Shown: positions 1 to 13,842, numbered from the stretch's first letter. The stretch: DNA of 64,000 bases from Ecdyonurus torrentis (GCA_949318235.1 OX439130.1:40253260-40317259), one strand, 5' to 3'. Numbers and translations are program-made. The notes: generated by a model not told the origin, from the letters alone.

Positions 1-680
1 TATTGAAATTATAATTTTTGGCTTTATGCTCTTTAATATACATATGAAAAAATAGTTTTATTTGAGAAATAGGAAAACTAAGTTATCATGCAGATACAGG
101 ATTGTTTCTACTCACAAAATTTGAGTACCATAAGACAATATTTATGACTGATAGATCAAGTTCATAACTAAGAATAAAATGTTCATAATGAAATTATTGA
201 ATATGGTTTCATGCTCTATCTTATACATAGGAATAAAAATGTTTAGGTAAGAAATAGGAAAACTGACCATGCAGATACAGAAATGTTCCTAATCACAAAG
301 CTAGAGTACTATCAAACAAAACTTATTGACGATTAGTTTAAGTACATAATTTAGAATAAAACTAATTTTTCAAAATTAGGAAATATTTTTTCTTTCTATA
401 TTACATTATTAAGCTTATACAAGGTTCTAATTCATTTAAAAATAGTAAAATTTAAATGTTTTTTATTGAAATATTTTCTATTTAAATTCCATAATTTTGC
501 GTTTATAACGTGGAAAAAAAAAAAAAAAAGCGCTCTTCAAAATGTTCATTTTAAAAATGGGTAATAAATGAAATTTTGCAGATACAGAAATGTTCCTGTG
601 CACCAAATTAGAGTACTATTAGACAATATTTTTGACGTATATAACAAGTTGATAACAGATAAAGGGGTAATGGGAATGGA
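1..680. repeat. Diverged tandem repeat, about three units
   Basis: Three copies of one motif series recur: GAAATAGGAAAACT, then CAGATACAG (at 91, 272 and 579), then a TGTTYCT-like block, then a GAGTAC block and ACAATATTT. The first two units lie 181 bases apart. The third is displaced to 307 bases by an AT-rich insertion. The copies differ at many positions, so this is an old array, cut by the left window edge. I see no coding capacity. Confidence 0.65.
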
Positions 681-830
681 GCGCTGAAATAACAGACAGG
701 AAAATGGGCATACATTGTTTCTTTTCTTTCTATTGTTGTGCAGTTTTATGATTTCATTTCGGTACAGTACATATATACATAGAAATAATTAGATACATTT
801 AAAATTTATTCGTTTACTTTTTATGCTGCT

Positions 831-1137
831 TTAAAGGCGTAGAACACCTTGAACAAAAAAACTAGTTTAATATCCTAACATACCTAAATATCAACGTTGA
901 ATTGACAGTAGTCTAATTTATTTTCCACTCCCAAAATGGCCATTGTGGGTTTATGTTGTCACAACTTGCCTGTTTCCGCGCGCGTGAACTAGTAAGTTGT
1001 GACGTCATAAACCCGCACTGTCATTTTGTGAATGGAAAATAAATTAGAATTCAATGACTACGGCCAAATCAACGTATATATTTAGGTATGTTAGGATATA
1101 AGACATATTTTTTGTTCAAGGTGTTCTACGCCTTTAA
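831..1137. mobile_element. Foldback MITE, family A, copy 1
   Basis: The ends are inverted copies, TTAAAGGCGTAGAACACC on the left and GGTGTTCTACGCCTTTAA on the right. The inverted similarity continues inward through most of the 307 bases, so the element is a long imperfect hairpin. TTAA lies at both outer ends, as in TTAA-targeting (piggyBac-type) insertions. The centre holds a CG-rich GCGCGCGTG block, and a full TGACGTCA octamer lies at 1000-1007. Two more copies are at 20481 and 23851. There is no transposase ORF, so it is non-autonomous. Confidence 0.85.
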
Positions 1138-1396
1138 CATTTGCAAGAAATAATCTGATAGAGAAATCTGACTATATACACACAAATTAGATTTAAATTT
1201 TTACATTATTTCTATATTATCAAAGTGTAAATTTGAACATTGACTGTATTCCATGCACTCATGTTTTATTCTCTCTATTCTATCTAGTATCACATTATCT
1301 TCAACACTAAATTTGAGTCTCAGTATTTATAAACCTGCCAGTGTAAATCAGGGGTTTATATTTTTCACCACGACTGTATATACACCAAGTGCACTG

Positions 1397-1400
<4 letters not shown>

Positions 1401-1438
<38 letters not shown>
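1401..1438. repeat. A38 homopolymer
   Basis: Thirty-eight consecutive A residues. It may be the tail of an unrecognised retroposed sequence or simple slippage; nothing upstream identifies a source. Confidence 0.9.
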
Positions 1439-2673
<1,235 letters not shown>

Positions 2674-3126
2674 TTTACAGATTTTAGAGGAATAGTGTAG
2701 AGTAAAAGTATTTCTATGTTATATACGCCAAAAATTATGCTGTTACAATAGAAAATGCTAAAGTTTCAAGATATTAAAATAGTTTTACAAATTTTCTTGT
2801 ACATTAAAAAAAAAAATTAAAATGGAATCAGAATGCCCGGTAAAAAAATTATCTAGAAAAATTGTCTGCAATTAAATATATTAAAACAGCGATATAATTT
2901 GTTTCTTGTTTTAAAACAAAATATTTATATTGTGGAAAAATACCAACCGAGTTTTCTATAAATACGGATGTATTATGTTTTATCTATATAAAATTTTGAA
3001 CTTGTAGAACAAAATCGTGAGGACAATATTGAGTATTTTGTAATAAAAAAAATGTAACCAGAAATTGGGATTTTATGTCACATCTTTTCTTTTTATTGAC
3101 AATCGTTTTGTAAAAATTTTGCAATG

Positions 3127-3158
<32 letters not shown>
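3127..3158. repeat. A32 homopolymer
   Basis: Thirty-two consecutive A residues in AT-rich spacer. Confidence 0.9.
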
Positions 3159-3161
<3 letters not shown>

Positions 3162-3288
3162 GTTTCTTTTTGGCTTCTTGTTATATCGAGAAATATTGTC
3201 AGCAAATTTTTAAAATTTAATGGAGTTGTACAAAATTCTATAATATAACATTGTATAATGTCTAATTTGTAAACCATGGAAACTGAAC

Positions 3289-3290
<2 letters not shown>

Positions 3291-3375
<85 letters not shown>
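3291..3375. repeat. (AG)n microsatellite
   Basis: Uninterrupted AG array of about 85 bases. Such arrays can bind GAGA-type factors and form triplex DNA in other animals, but nothing nearby shows a promoter. Confidence 0.95.
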
Positions 3376-3378
<3 letters not shown>

Positions 3379-4690
3379 TTAATGATTTGGTACAGCAATA
3401 TAATAATGTATCGTAAAAATATCGTAATAACTAAAAAAAACTTTTTGTTGTTGTTGTTGTTGTAAAAATCAATACAATAAATGTGCGTACCTAAAAGTTA
3501 CGCAGAAAAAAAGAAATCAATAGTGAAGTTCTAAATTTATTGTTAGTAAGGAGTTATTATTTTTCTTTGCTATCACTTGACATGTGGCAGGCATCAGCTT
3601 CTATATATAGGGGGTTAGAATGACATAAGAAATTGGGTCATTAGTCGAGCAAGCAAGGATAGCGGACCAACACGCTATATTACGTATACTCTCTTGATAT
3701 CTTCTGTATTTACTATTATACCAGTATCATAAAATATCAAAGCGTCCATTCAAAGTCAATACCAACCACGTAAACTATCAATTTAATGATATTTATTGGC
3801 ACTGAAGCAAAAAAAAAAAAAAAAAAAAAAAAAGAGGTAAAGAATGAAATTTGTAGCTTATTACAAAAAGTAGAATAATTCTTTACTTTTATTGATTTTG
3901 TTTATTGTTTCGGGAAATAGAGAAAGTATCAATAAAATTGTAATATGTTATTGTGAAGTAGAGTGAATAAAATTTGCAGCGGAAAAAAAATGAAATTGGA
4001 TTGATTTTTTGTCTAGTTTTATTGTAGATTGCTTGTGATGCAATACTATCCAGATAGTTAATGCATTGAGACAGTAATAATAATAATAATAATAAAAAAA
4101 TCTGAAAAGAGAAGAGCATTTGAAAGGTTCAATGTGCTTCTATATTTTGTTGAACAATGAGCGCTGAAATTGTATTAAAACGACAAATTGAGTAGCAGAC
4201 AAGATGCTGCGGTGTCTGACTCACGAAGCTGAAGTGTCTGGCAAAAACGTTTGTAAGTTTTGGCAAGCCTTGTGCATGACTTTGTTATAAGATCAGTAGT
4301 GGGTTCGTGATATTGTCAGTATGTCTATATTGCGCTATAAACGTCGTGGGAATATAGCAAATATTTAGTGCTCAAATCAACTTATATATAAAACCTAATT
4401 TTGTGAGAAAATGAAGTTCTATCTATATTATAGTATGTACGTAGAATTTTAAATTGCTTTCTTATACTTGTTCATATCAACTCTTATAAAAAATTACGAC
4501 TATCAAATAAATATTGATTTATTGCTTTTAATTAATTTTTCAAATTCGAAGTAATCTCGTCCAGTAATTTTCCATTATATATATTTCAAATATTTTAAGA
4601 ATTTATTCTATTTATTTGACTTCTAATTTAAGTGTTTTATATAAAAGTCTATTATGTTCCATTATGGCTAAAATATTTACTCTGTTTTGG
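3376..4690. other. AT-rich spacer, no gene seen
   Basis: Holds a short (TTG)n at 3447-3462, an A-run at 3810-3832 and (AAT)n near 4078-4095. The more mixed stretch at 4140-4350 has no open frame of note. Confidence 0.55.
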
Positions 4691-4731
4691 TATAAAAGAC
4701 CGTAGAGAGAGTAAGAGTTGAGTGCATATCA
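4691..4731 (+). promoter_or_regulatory. Possible TATA-type core promoter (weak)
   Basis: TATAAAAG at 4691-4698 is a good TATA box and is followed by a short GA-rich stretch. A TCAG initiator-like match puts its A at 4731, about 40 bases downstream, which is longer than the usual 30. No convincing exon follows, only a (CT)n array. In DNA this AT-rich a TATA match by chance is likely. Confidence 0.2.
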
Positions 4732-4818
4732 GCAGGGGTAATTAATGCAAGTTTCTCTACTGCCTGAAAATGTAATTAGTTGCACTGCGAGACACTTTTG
4801 CGTTGCCTGCCAAGTTGC

Positions 4819-4821
<3 letters not shown>

Positions 4822-4877
<56 letters not shown>

Positions 4878-4900
4878 CCAGAGAGAGAGAGAGAGAGAGA
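4822..4900. repeat. (CT)n then (GA)n inverted microsatellite
   Basis: About 50 bases of (CT)n, a short unique spacer (GTGAAGCC), then about 20 bases of (GA)n. The two tracts are reverse complements, so the strand can fold into a hairpin as well as form triplex DNA. Confidence 0.9.
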
Positions 4901-5025
4901 CTTGGTATATTTATCACATGTAGCAGTATGTAAGTCGCTTTGTCAACAAGTCACATTTCAACACAACAATTGTCTTCTCAACTCAACCTTTTTAATATTA
5001 CACTCCTTGACATTGTTGTGATTAA

Positions 5026-5030
<5 letters not shown>

Positions 5031-5083
<53 letters not shown>
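5031..5083. repeat. (CT)n microsatellite
   Basis: Uninterrupted CT array of 53 bases, 130 bases beyond the (CT)n/(GA)n pair. Confidence 0.95.
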
Positions 5084-5086
<3 letters not shown>

Positions 5087-5427
5087 ACAAACCTGTAAGT
5101 ATTACTTACAACGTCGTTCCAACACCGAGAACTTCATTTTCTTTTTAAACTTTTAAAACTTTAAAAAATTGCTTTTACTTTATTTCAAGTTTATAGAGAG
5201 GGTAAAAATGTGAAAACACATTTAATTATACAAATAGCTTGTAATCGTAGTTGACACTAATAAGAGTTACTTCAGTTATTAACTTACAAATAATTATTTT
5301 GTTTCCTTATGGAAGTATCGTGAAGTTATATCAGATATTTTAATTGTTTCAAGTTCTCGCATGTAAATAAATACGTGTTAAAATAAAGGTAATTTTTACA
5401 GTCTATACCTTATTATTATTTCAAATC

Positions 5428-5590
5428 TTAAAGCAATAGACCACGAAACACGAAATTGGATTTTCAAAACTGATGACAATTTTTACCAGAATGTTAATGT
5501 AGCCCTACGAGAGAGCGTAAAAATGCTGTGTTAAGTATGCAATTTGCGTGACTCTTCATGTTTCTGACGTCAGAAACTTGAAAAAATTAG
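5428..5590 (-). mobile_element. MITE family B, truncated and reversed copy
   Basis: It begins TTAAAGCAATAGACCAC and runs through TTTCTGACGTCAGAAAC to about 5590. This matches the reverse complement of the right half of the elements at 19390 and 22203. The other half is missing and there is a small internal deletion near the terminus. TGACGTCA is intact at 5565-5572. Confidence 0.75.
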
Positions 5591-6226
5591 AGAAAAAAAT
5601 ATATATAATAGTCACTGTGTCCTGTTAAAAAAAAAAAAAAAAAAAAGCAGAAAAAAAAATACTTTTTTTGTCTTCTCATTTTAAACTCTTAAAACTTTTA
5701 ACAAAAGTGAGTTATATAATATTCAGTAACTTCCAACCATTATGATTTTACATTTTATATCATAATTTTAAAGAAAACAAAATTGAAGAGTTTTTACTTA
5801 CTTACATATTTAATTTCTACGTTTAAGTGCAGTTTGTTTCTGTGTAGCTTTTACTTTACCTTATTAAACTGAAGTATCTTGGAAGTATACTGCATAAGTT
5901 AACACTCAACAACCCAATGATTAATTTCCTCTGCCTACGCTTGTTTTCTCATAATATATAAAGTTTACAATGCAAAAATCTTTATAATACGTTTCTCTGC
6001 AACGGTCATTCAGTTTCAACTTGAAATTCAAAAGAACGTGCCTCTCGGAGAACATGTATTATACACTCAATTTAACATCAATTTATCATTTTAAAAAAAA
6101 TACAAGACAAGAAATCTTCAACTCATTTTACTTCTTTTAAAAAACATCACTTGAATGGAAGATTATGATTCTGTAAACTTGTAAATCAAAAAGATTTTCT
6201 TTGAGTTTAATTACATTATATATATA

Positions 6227-6227
<1 letters not shown>

Positions 6228-6281
<54 letters not shown>
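6228..6281. repeat. (TA)n microsatellite
   Basis: TA dinucleotide array of about 50 bases, preceded by an imperfect AT palindrome. Confidence 0.9.
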
Positions 6282-6284
<3 letters not shown>

Positions 6285-6502
6285 AGCTTGTTACACAATG
6301 AAATAACAGGAAAAGTATTTTTTATATATAGTTTTCCACTGTTACTATATATTTGTTAATATTTTTAACTTTATTATAATTTATTTGAATTTATTTACAT
6401 ATAATGATGCTTTAATATTGAGCAACTGGACAAATTTTATTTATTATTCTAAAAAGTGAATTTCATTTTGCGTAAAAAAAAATGTAAAAATGTGTACCTA
6501 TA

Positions 6503-6545
6503 AGGGTGCGGGGGGTTTTCGGTCGGGGGTTGGTTCCGGGGGTGT
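6503..6545 (+). other. G-rich patch, possible G-quadruplex
   Basis: Four G-runs of 3, 6, 5 and 5 bases occur within about 40 bases, with two extra GG steps between them. This is the densest G clustering in the window outside simple G runs. Two of the loops exceed 7 bases, so the fold would be a long-loop form. Confidence 0.4.
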
Positions 6546-6959
6546 TCTTCCTTGTCAGTCGGTGGATTTGGGACACATGTTTATGGATAAAAATTTAGAA
6601 CTCCCACATTAACAAAATGTTGCATTAAAATGCTGATATCGCTATTAGTTAAAAATAGCAATCAATGACACTATAATTTTGTTTATTGATTAAGTCTGAA
6701 TAAAAGAATTAAAGACTCAATAATTGTCTAAATATCCGTTTTGAGTATGTAAAAGATATTTTGATTAGTATTATTTTAAACATAAAATACATGTCAGTAA
6801 AAAGTGTTTATCATAATTGTATAAGAATAAGTAAATAAGAAATATATATTATGCTCTTTATCATGTTTTATCACTATAGTGAAATAATATTATATAATAT
6901 GTTTATGTATGCTATGATTTTGTTGTAAAAATTAAATACTCTGACGATAATATTTATGT

Positions 6960-7053
6960 CAAGAATAAGTCAGAGGACCATGTAAGTGGGTATGTACCCT
7001 TTTTGGCCTCGTAATAAAAACCATTTATTATTATTATTATTATTATTATTATG
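6960..7053 (+). mobile_element. LINE-like 3' tail fragment
   Basis: A mixed-composition stretch ends in a TGGCCTCGTAATAAAAACC block and then (TTA)n. A polyadenylation hexamer (AATAAA) directly before a trinucleotide tail is typical of CR1/L2-type LINE 3' ends and derived SINEs. No reverse transcriptase sequence is attached, so it would be a heavily 5'-truncated copy. Confidence 0.5.
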
Positions 7054-7153
7054 GCATGTTTCATTTAAAGTTCTCCGTTTAAATTACACTATTTTTCTTA
7101 AAATCACTTGCAGAATGGTCCGACAATACAAAAAAAAAAAAAAAAAAAAAAAA

Positions 7154-7212
7154 TGTCCCCTGCCTTTTTTTTCCGCGCTATTCTGATAGGTCACACGTCA
7201 CCACCGGTAAGA
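7154..7212 (+). repeat. Short dispersed repeat, copy 1
   Basis: GTCCCC, a T-run and then TCTGATAGGTCACACGTCAC resemble 40697-40760, which has the same order with TCTGATTGGTAACACGTTAC and CCACC after it. The shared block suggests an unnamed dispersed repeat or the end of a MITE. Confidence 0.4.
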
Positions 7213-7568
7213 AACATTAATAAAAAAAATAAACATCATGCAACAGTTTGAAATTTTAAAAAATAACAAATATATATAAAAAAAAGGAATGTAAAGTAAA
7301 AGAATGATTAATAGTAACATTTTTAAAGTATATACATTAAAAAAAATATTTATATATTTTTAATTATTTTTTTACGCTTTCATATATGATAAAGTTTATA
7401 CATATATATATATATATATATATTTTAATGTTTAACTTTAAATTAGATCTATTTGTGTTGGTCTAACGTTAAGTATAAATGTCACGCAACGACTTCTCGT
7501 ATATATATATACGTATAAGATCCAAACTTGATATCAACTTTCTTAGCTTTTTAACAAACTCTTTTCGT

Positions 7569-7599
<31 letters not shown>

Positions 7600-7749
7600 C
7601 TTTATTTTTTCTACCTATACGTGCTGCCAATAATGTATTACTGAGTAAAGTTTGGGAAAAAATAAAAGTTTCGAAGATTGTTTGAGGTAGATTGAAATGC
7701 TTATGTCACAGTTAACTATGAACCTTGGTATTTAAAATAATATTTTCCT

Positions 7750-7791
<42 letters not shown>

Positions 7792-8284
7792 TAATAAATT
7801 TTATAATCGAGCTTTACCATCGGTACTTTAATTTTCTTATTACACAGTAATTACCTTTTTTATATTATACTTTATCAATCCAGATTACTTAAGAATTTCA
7901 TAACGTAATGCGTTGTAATATATACGTAGAGTAGATTTTTCTTGAAATTATTGCCATGTAAAATTACTTAATTTTAATTAAATTATTAAATTAAAGGTTT
8001 TGGTTCACAAAAATACTGAGAACATTTTATTATGTATTTTACTGAAGACTGGAGGAAATAGCTCTTTATATAGAAATACTGTCTGGTAGCATGTTCATGC
8101 ACGAAGCAATATTTGGAGTATTGCAGCCATATTCTCGATCATTTTGTAATACGGATAAAAAATAATATAGATTATCGTGATCAAGCATGCCAGATTTCAT
8201 ATACACAATTTTATCCGGATATGCATTATTTGGACTGTAAACGTATCAATATAATCAGTTTCATAAAAGTTCGGATCAATATAG

Positions 8285-8325
<41 letters not shown>

Positions 8326-8691
8326 TTCCGAGTAGAAGCTCCAAAAATCAGATTGAATCTAGTCTGTGTTTTCTTCAATTATCCGAAATTTTTATCCGAT
8401 TTCCTTTAATCAGGATCTAAAATGAATAAAATTTATCCGGTTTTATAATAATATAAACCGTGATTTCATTACAACTTCGGATAACGCATGATTTGTTTAT
8501 ACAATTTTTAGCAAATGACAGCACTTTGCATGCAATACATTTAATTGCATTAAAGTTTAATATATATAGTTGTTATATGGTGACTAATACATATAAAATC
8601 AAATTTATTACACTCTGAAAATATTGCACAGTATGAAAAAGTCTTACAATAGTTTTTAAAATTTTATCATACTCTTACTGCCTACTATATA

Positions 8692-8693
<2 letters not shown>
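7213..8693. other. AT-rich spacer with A/T homopolymers
   Basis: Homopolymer runs at 7569-7596 (A), about 7760-7789 (T) and 8284-8322 (A), plus short (TA)n. No gene recognised. Confidence 0.6.

Positions 8694-8750
<57 letters not shown>
8694..8750. repeat. (TA)n microsatellite
   Basis: TA array of about 55 bases with one C interruption at its left edge. Confidence 0.9.
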
Positions 8751-8752
<2 letters not shown>

Positions 8753-10697
8753 AACTCTTCAATACATTTTTATAGATACAAATATAAAATGCTAGAATAT
8801 ATTTCAAAATGAATATTTGTAATACAAATAGAAGTATATAATGTTAATAAAAACCATATAATTGTACAACATGTTTTATAAGAAAATCTTATTTAATCGT
8901 TAAATCTTGTGACTTTCATAAGAAAAGACGAGAAAATCTTATTATATATCTCTCATTTCTTCCTCTATATAGCTGGTTGTTAAAATGATGATAAGTAGAA
9001 AATGTGAGTGAGTGTGTGTTTGCCTGCAAGTTCCACGTTGCTCAACTTGGTAAAATTGAATACATACACCGAACAAAATTATCTAAATATTTTATCAACT
9101 TGAAATTCATTCACAATTATTATTAACTTTTGCTACATACTTATATATATACTGTACTTATAGCTGCAAGGGAAATGTTTCAAAGTTGGAGTCACGATGG
9201 ATGATATTAATTTTCATTTTTGTTACATGGAATTTTTAGAATATTCAACATTTTATCGTTATTTTGTGATTGTTTTAATTAAGTATAATTCAACAATGAA
9301 TGTCAATTTTTTTTAACACACAAAAATATTCTTTACTAAAAATAATATAAATTACAAAGCTCTACTCATTAAATATATCACATTCATCAAGATAATTGAT
9401 TTTATTATTTTTCTTTTGAAGGTTTGTATTGTTTGATTCTTATTAATTTAAGGTTCAGTTTCTTTATTGATCATAATACCAATTGGTACAAAAATATTTA
9501 TAAAGGAATACAATATATTTCATTAAATAGTTTCAGTCATCATTATATTATTATAAGAATATATTCTTATAATATTAAATAAAATTTAAATCATATAGAA
9601 AAAAAAAACGTATTTCAATAATTTGTAAAGCATTTTTCACAGTTAATTTATATTCATACGATAATTTTCCACTTTTTTTGTTTTTGTTTTATCCGATAAG
9701 TTAGTTAGAAAATTTTAAGTAAAATTTTAACGAATTGTGTTTTTAGAAAAAAACTATTAAGATTAATATTCTATTATTATCACTATAATTATTTTGAAGA
9801 GAATATTATGTTGATACAAACGTCGCATTAAATTAATTTCCTAGCTGCATTGTACGTGCACGAAAATTTGCCTACGTAGCAAGGGGCGGGCTCACATAGC
9901 AAGATAGCATTAAAAAAATATAAAGCACTTGATAAAATGAATAGATATTCAGGTGAACACAATACTTTACTGCAGTATAGTCACAGTGCCAGCAAAAATT
10001 ATGTTTATTTTCTTCCCCCGAGATCCATGTGTTTCAGATTTTTTATCACACAACACTATACTGTCTGATTTTTGTGCCAAGAAGCACAGCAATCTTGATA
10101 CAAAATCAAAATACTTTTAGTTTTAATGTTTTTATTTATCGAATTACTGCATTTTTTTTTTAAATCAGGAGAAAAACACATTTTCTTCTCTTGTGTCACA
10201 TTAAAAAAGCGCTGCATATAGAGGTGAAAAAAATAATGTCATTTAAAATTGCTTCTTTTAAATTTATTACAATGAGTTTTATGTGAAATTGGATTAACTT
10301 TATTTATTTTGTGACATCTTGGAAAAAAATATATTTTTATTAAATTATAAATAATTAGCAGCAGTATACTAAGTTAAATTCCCCTAATTTGCAGCAAGAA
10401 AATCAATTTATTAATTGCAGCAATGAGCGTTTTGTTTTCTTATATAAATAAATTTGGCAACTATCAAAAAAAAAAAAAAAAAAAAAAATTGCAAATAAAT
10501 CTACATTCAAAAGACGTTTCAACACATTTATCACTCAGTTGTTGTCTTAAAGAAAATATGTTAAAGATTTTTTATATTTTTTTTTTTATTTTCAAATTAA
10601 ATATAATGTTACAATATTTGTATAATAGAACTCTTTAGTAAATTAGTCATTAGTCTAATGATTTTTGTGGGTCGTAGTTTAGAATTGTAGTAAAAGT

Positions 10698-10698
<1 letters not shown>
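8751..10698. other. AT-rich spacer, no gene seen
   Basis: Contains a 22-base perfect AT palindrome (TTATAAGAATATATTCTTAT plus two bases) near 9551, a small more GC-rich patch at 9840-9905 and an A-run at 10465-10488. No supported gene or repeat family. Confidence 0.55.
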
Positions 10699-10779
<81 letters not shown>

Positions 10780-10844
10780 ATAAACCCCTGAAACCTACGC
10801 TTTAATCCGTCTTCTATAAAGCCTCTCTCTCTCTCTCTCTCTCT
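10699..10844. repeat. (AG)n and (CT)n in inverted orientation
   Basis: An AG array (10699-10775), a 47-base unique spacer, then a 22-base CT array (10823-10844). The arrays are reverse complements and could pair. Confidence 0.9.
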
Positions 10845-11566
10845 TCATAACAAAATGACACAACGTAAAGTTTAAACACAATCGACTGAAAGACGTCTTT
10901 TCAATCTTCGTGTAGCATCGTGTTTTGTATACAGAGAAGGAATGAAACGTTAATTTTTTAAACCAATACCAAAGTTAGAAGATTGTTTTTTTTTTTTGTG
11001 GAGTAAATTTTTTATAAGATTTTTCTTCTTTCTTTTCAATGTTTTTATCATGGTATAAAATCATTTATCATGAAATGAACGTAAAGTAAGTAAACCTGTC
11101 AAAATTTCATTATTGTATTAATGTTTCATAAAAAATTAAAATATTGAAAAATGGGTTTTCTTAACGTAAAAAATGTACTAGAACGATATTTTCTTTACAA
11201 GTTTATTTTTAACCTTAGAAAAGTATATGATTGTTTTATTGACTAAAATTGCTTTTTCTCTCTCCCTCTATGTTTTTAAATCTTTCATTATTAGCAATAA
11301 AGAAAAAGGCGATCAAGTTGAAATGGTTAAATGTGTTTCGATTTGCACCATTGCTCTCCCCTGCAAGAGTGTGTATTTTTTGACATAAGTGTAATATTTT
11401 TAAAGAAGTTATATTAAAAAAAAAAAAAAAAAAAGACAAAATAATGTCTGAAGCTGAGAGTTTTTCTGAAATGACACGTGGCCGTCGTATTTCATGTACT
11501 TTTTTTTCTTTCACTTGCAAAGTAATGAGTCGTGAAGACCACGGGATGAAGAAGTTATTTTGTCTC

Positions 11567-11568
<2 letters not shown>
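10845..11568. other. AT-rich spacer, no gene seen
   Basis: No gene or known repeat. An A18 run lies near 11416-11433. The open frames across this stretch on either strand depend on the neighbouring (AG)n array. Confidence 0.55.

Positions 11569-11650
<82 letters not shown>
11569..11650. repeat. (AG)n microsatellite
   Basis: Uninterrupted AG array of about 80 bases. It produces Arg-Glu and Ser-Leu pseudo-proteins on the two strands. Confidence 0.95.
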
Positions 11651-11653
<3 letters not shown>

Positions 11654-12366
11654 GATGATGGACGTGAACTATAAGTATAGTTGTCATTTTTCCCACCCTT
11701 GTCTTTCTTTCTCTCTCCTCCCTCATTTCGGCTATAACTCATTGTGTATATTTAATTTACAAAAAAAAAAAAAAAAAAAAAGTAATAATTAAGCTATAAG
11801 TTATAAAAACGAAATAAAAGATGTGAAATAAATTAAATATTTAATTTTAAAATTTTGCATTTCAAATAATCAACAAAAAAAAATAAAAAATTTGATAACT
11901 ATAGCGTTTGTAGATTCAAACTTTGATTTACCATAAAATCAATAATACATCAATATGTTTTATAATATTGTTTGTAAATAATAATTATCAATAACATTAA
12001 AATAAATAATTAGTATTTCAATACGATAATAATATCATAAAAAAGACATATAAAGCAAAATCGATTTTATCACCATTGAATGAAATGATAAATGAAAAAA
12101 TAATAACTAAAAGTAAATTTTAAATTTGTAACCATTATATTTTAATCAATTTTCAATTATTTGTTTTACGAGACAAATAATGAAAATATATTTCTCATTA
12201 TTATTTTTTATTTACTGATATTATGTCAACATTATAAATCACAATTTATTATAGATATTTTATCATACGGTTGGAAAGAGAGAGATAAAAATATACTAAT
12301 GTAATCAACACATCAGAGGATTGCAATAAAAATGTAAACAAATGAGTGTAGTTGTAAGTTCATTTG

Positions 12367-12367
<1 letters not shown>

Positions 12368-12452
<85 letters not shown>
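12368..12452. repeat. (CT)n microsatellite
   Basis: Uninterrupted CT array of 85 bases. Confidence 0.95.
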
Positions 12453-12456
<4 letters not shown>

Positions 12457-13777
12457 TGAATACGTCAGTGTTTTTTACAATTTCTTACTATGACAGGTGA
12501 ACTGACATGCGGGTACTAGTTTTTCATTTCTCAGTTATAAGGTGTACTTATTTCATGCATAAATATCGTATTCATGTACTTGATACCGTATGCGTGTTCT
12601 CATTTTACTAACTTTTATGACAATTATGACATAATATATAATATAGCATATTTATTTATTGTAGAAATGAAATTTCATTTCGCTTATGAAAATTTACAGA
12701 CTTTAAATTATTGTTTTTAATGACCTGTTCACACGGTGTAATATTTTTAAAGTGCAATAAATTTGGGGGGAAAAATGTGTAGTGTGCTTTAATGGAGATG
12801 GCATGCAATTGAATTTATCGCACTTCCAAATTATTGCTCAGTGTTAACATGCTATAATATAGTACAAATTAATATACAGTGAATTTTAGTTTTATACAAT
12901 ATTAACAAGTTCAAAACGGAAACTAATTCAAAATAATTATAATCATTAAATCCAAATGTGGAATAAATATAAAATGTACTATTTGTTTTATAATGTATGG
13001 ATGGTCTTAAATTAAAATATTGCCCTCAATTCTATTGAAAAATGGTAAAAAAAAAAAAAAAAAATGTATAATGCATACTTTCATACTTAAAACTTTTCAT
13101 ATACGAAATTGAAATCAGCCCTAAGTCACCTTGTACACGTACACAAGCTGATATAAAAATTTACTTTATTACCATATGGCAATACCATGCATTAATATGT
13201 AGCCTTTCATTGACGCATTTCTCCATATGAATACATGGTTTTGCCTTCATATCCCAGTATTTGTACAGTATACATTACGATGCAGCCTGTTGGTTTTGCA
13301 TTACGACATTCTGATATACCTTGGTCCGACCTCCTGCTGACGTATACATTATAAAATGGTTCATGTATACAACAAATAATATAAAATGCACGTCAAATAA
13401 TATTCACTTTATGATAAAGATTAAAAATAAGAGAAATGACATTGAAATGTTACATCTTGACTTTACGTTCAATTGTATGATGCGAGTTACATGCATAATA
13501 TAAATATATTTATATATAACTTGTTATTTTAATACTGACTTTCATTTCATATGTCATACAGCTTTTTGATGTGTTTATCTATAACTACATGCTTTTTAAC
13601 TCTCTTCATTTGTGCAGTTATGTACCAGGAAAAATTAAACACTTATTTTTTTTATCAACTTTTATGTGACGTTTACTGCATCATTGAATGCAAGTTTTAC
13701 TTTGGAAAAGCTGGGGAAAAAAATTGGAAAGTTTGATAAACGAACTAATTTTTTTTTTATTGTTCTTTTAATAATGT
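12453..13777. other. AT-rich spacer, slightly more complex at 13080-13330
   Basis: Mostly AT-rich. The part at 13080-13330 has higher complexity with repeated ATGCAT, ATATG and ATTACGA words and could be conserved non-coding DNA. No open frame longer than about 60 codons is credible. Confidence 0.4.
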
Positions 13778-13842
13778 TGTCTTTTTTCTTTGTTTTAGGT
13801 AAGGCCAAATTCAAATAGATATTTTTCATTGTTTGGTGAGTA
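13778..13842 (+). other. Ratchet-type (recursive) splice site 1 with RS-exon donor
   Basis: A pyrimidine-rich tract leads to TTTTAG|GTAAGG, so a 3' splice site is directly followed by a 5' splice site (junction 13798|13799). This is the zero-length-exon layout of recursive splicing in long arthropod introns. A second strong donor, TTTG|GTGAGTAC, follows at 13835|13836 and would define a 37-base cryptic RS-exon. A CTAAT branch-point-like word lies at 13744-13748. The site near 45027 has the same three parts. No RNA evidence is available, so the call is predicted from sequence only. Confidence 0.5.

Larger units (their letters stand above)
5591..6959. other. AT-rich spacer with (TA)n and a G-rich patch
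   Basis: Holds an A-run at 5625-5646, a (TA)n array ending near 6281 and the G-rich patch listed separately. No coding potential seen. Confidence 0.55.

Noticed and set aside
8941..9010. Possible 31-nt microexon (CTATATAG acceptor, AAAAT|GTGAGT donor)
   Set aside because: The acceptor is AT-rich, the donor lacks a G at the last exon base, and there is no second supporting signal; weaker than the candidate at 14240.
11236..11742. 168-codon minus-strand open frame
   Set aside because: It spans a (CT)n array and an A-run (Ser-Leu and Phe runs); the unique ends show no domain. A dinucleotide array cannot introduce stops, so the length means little.
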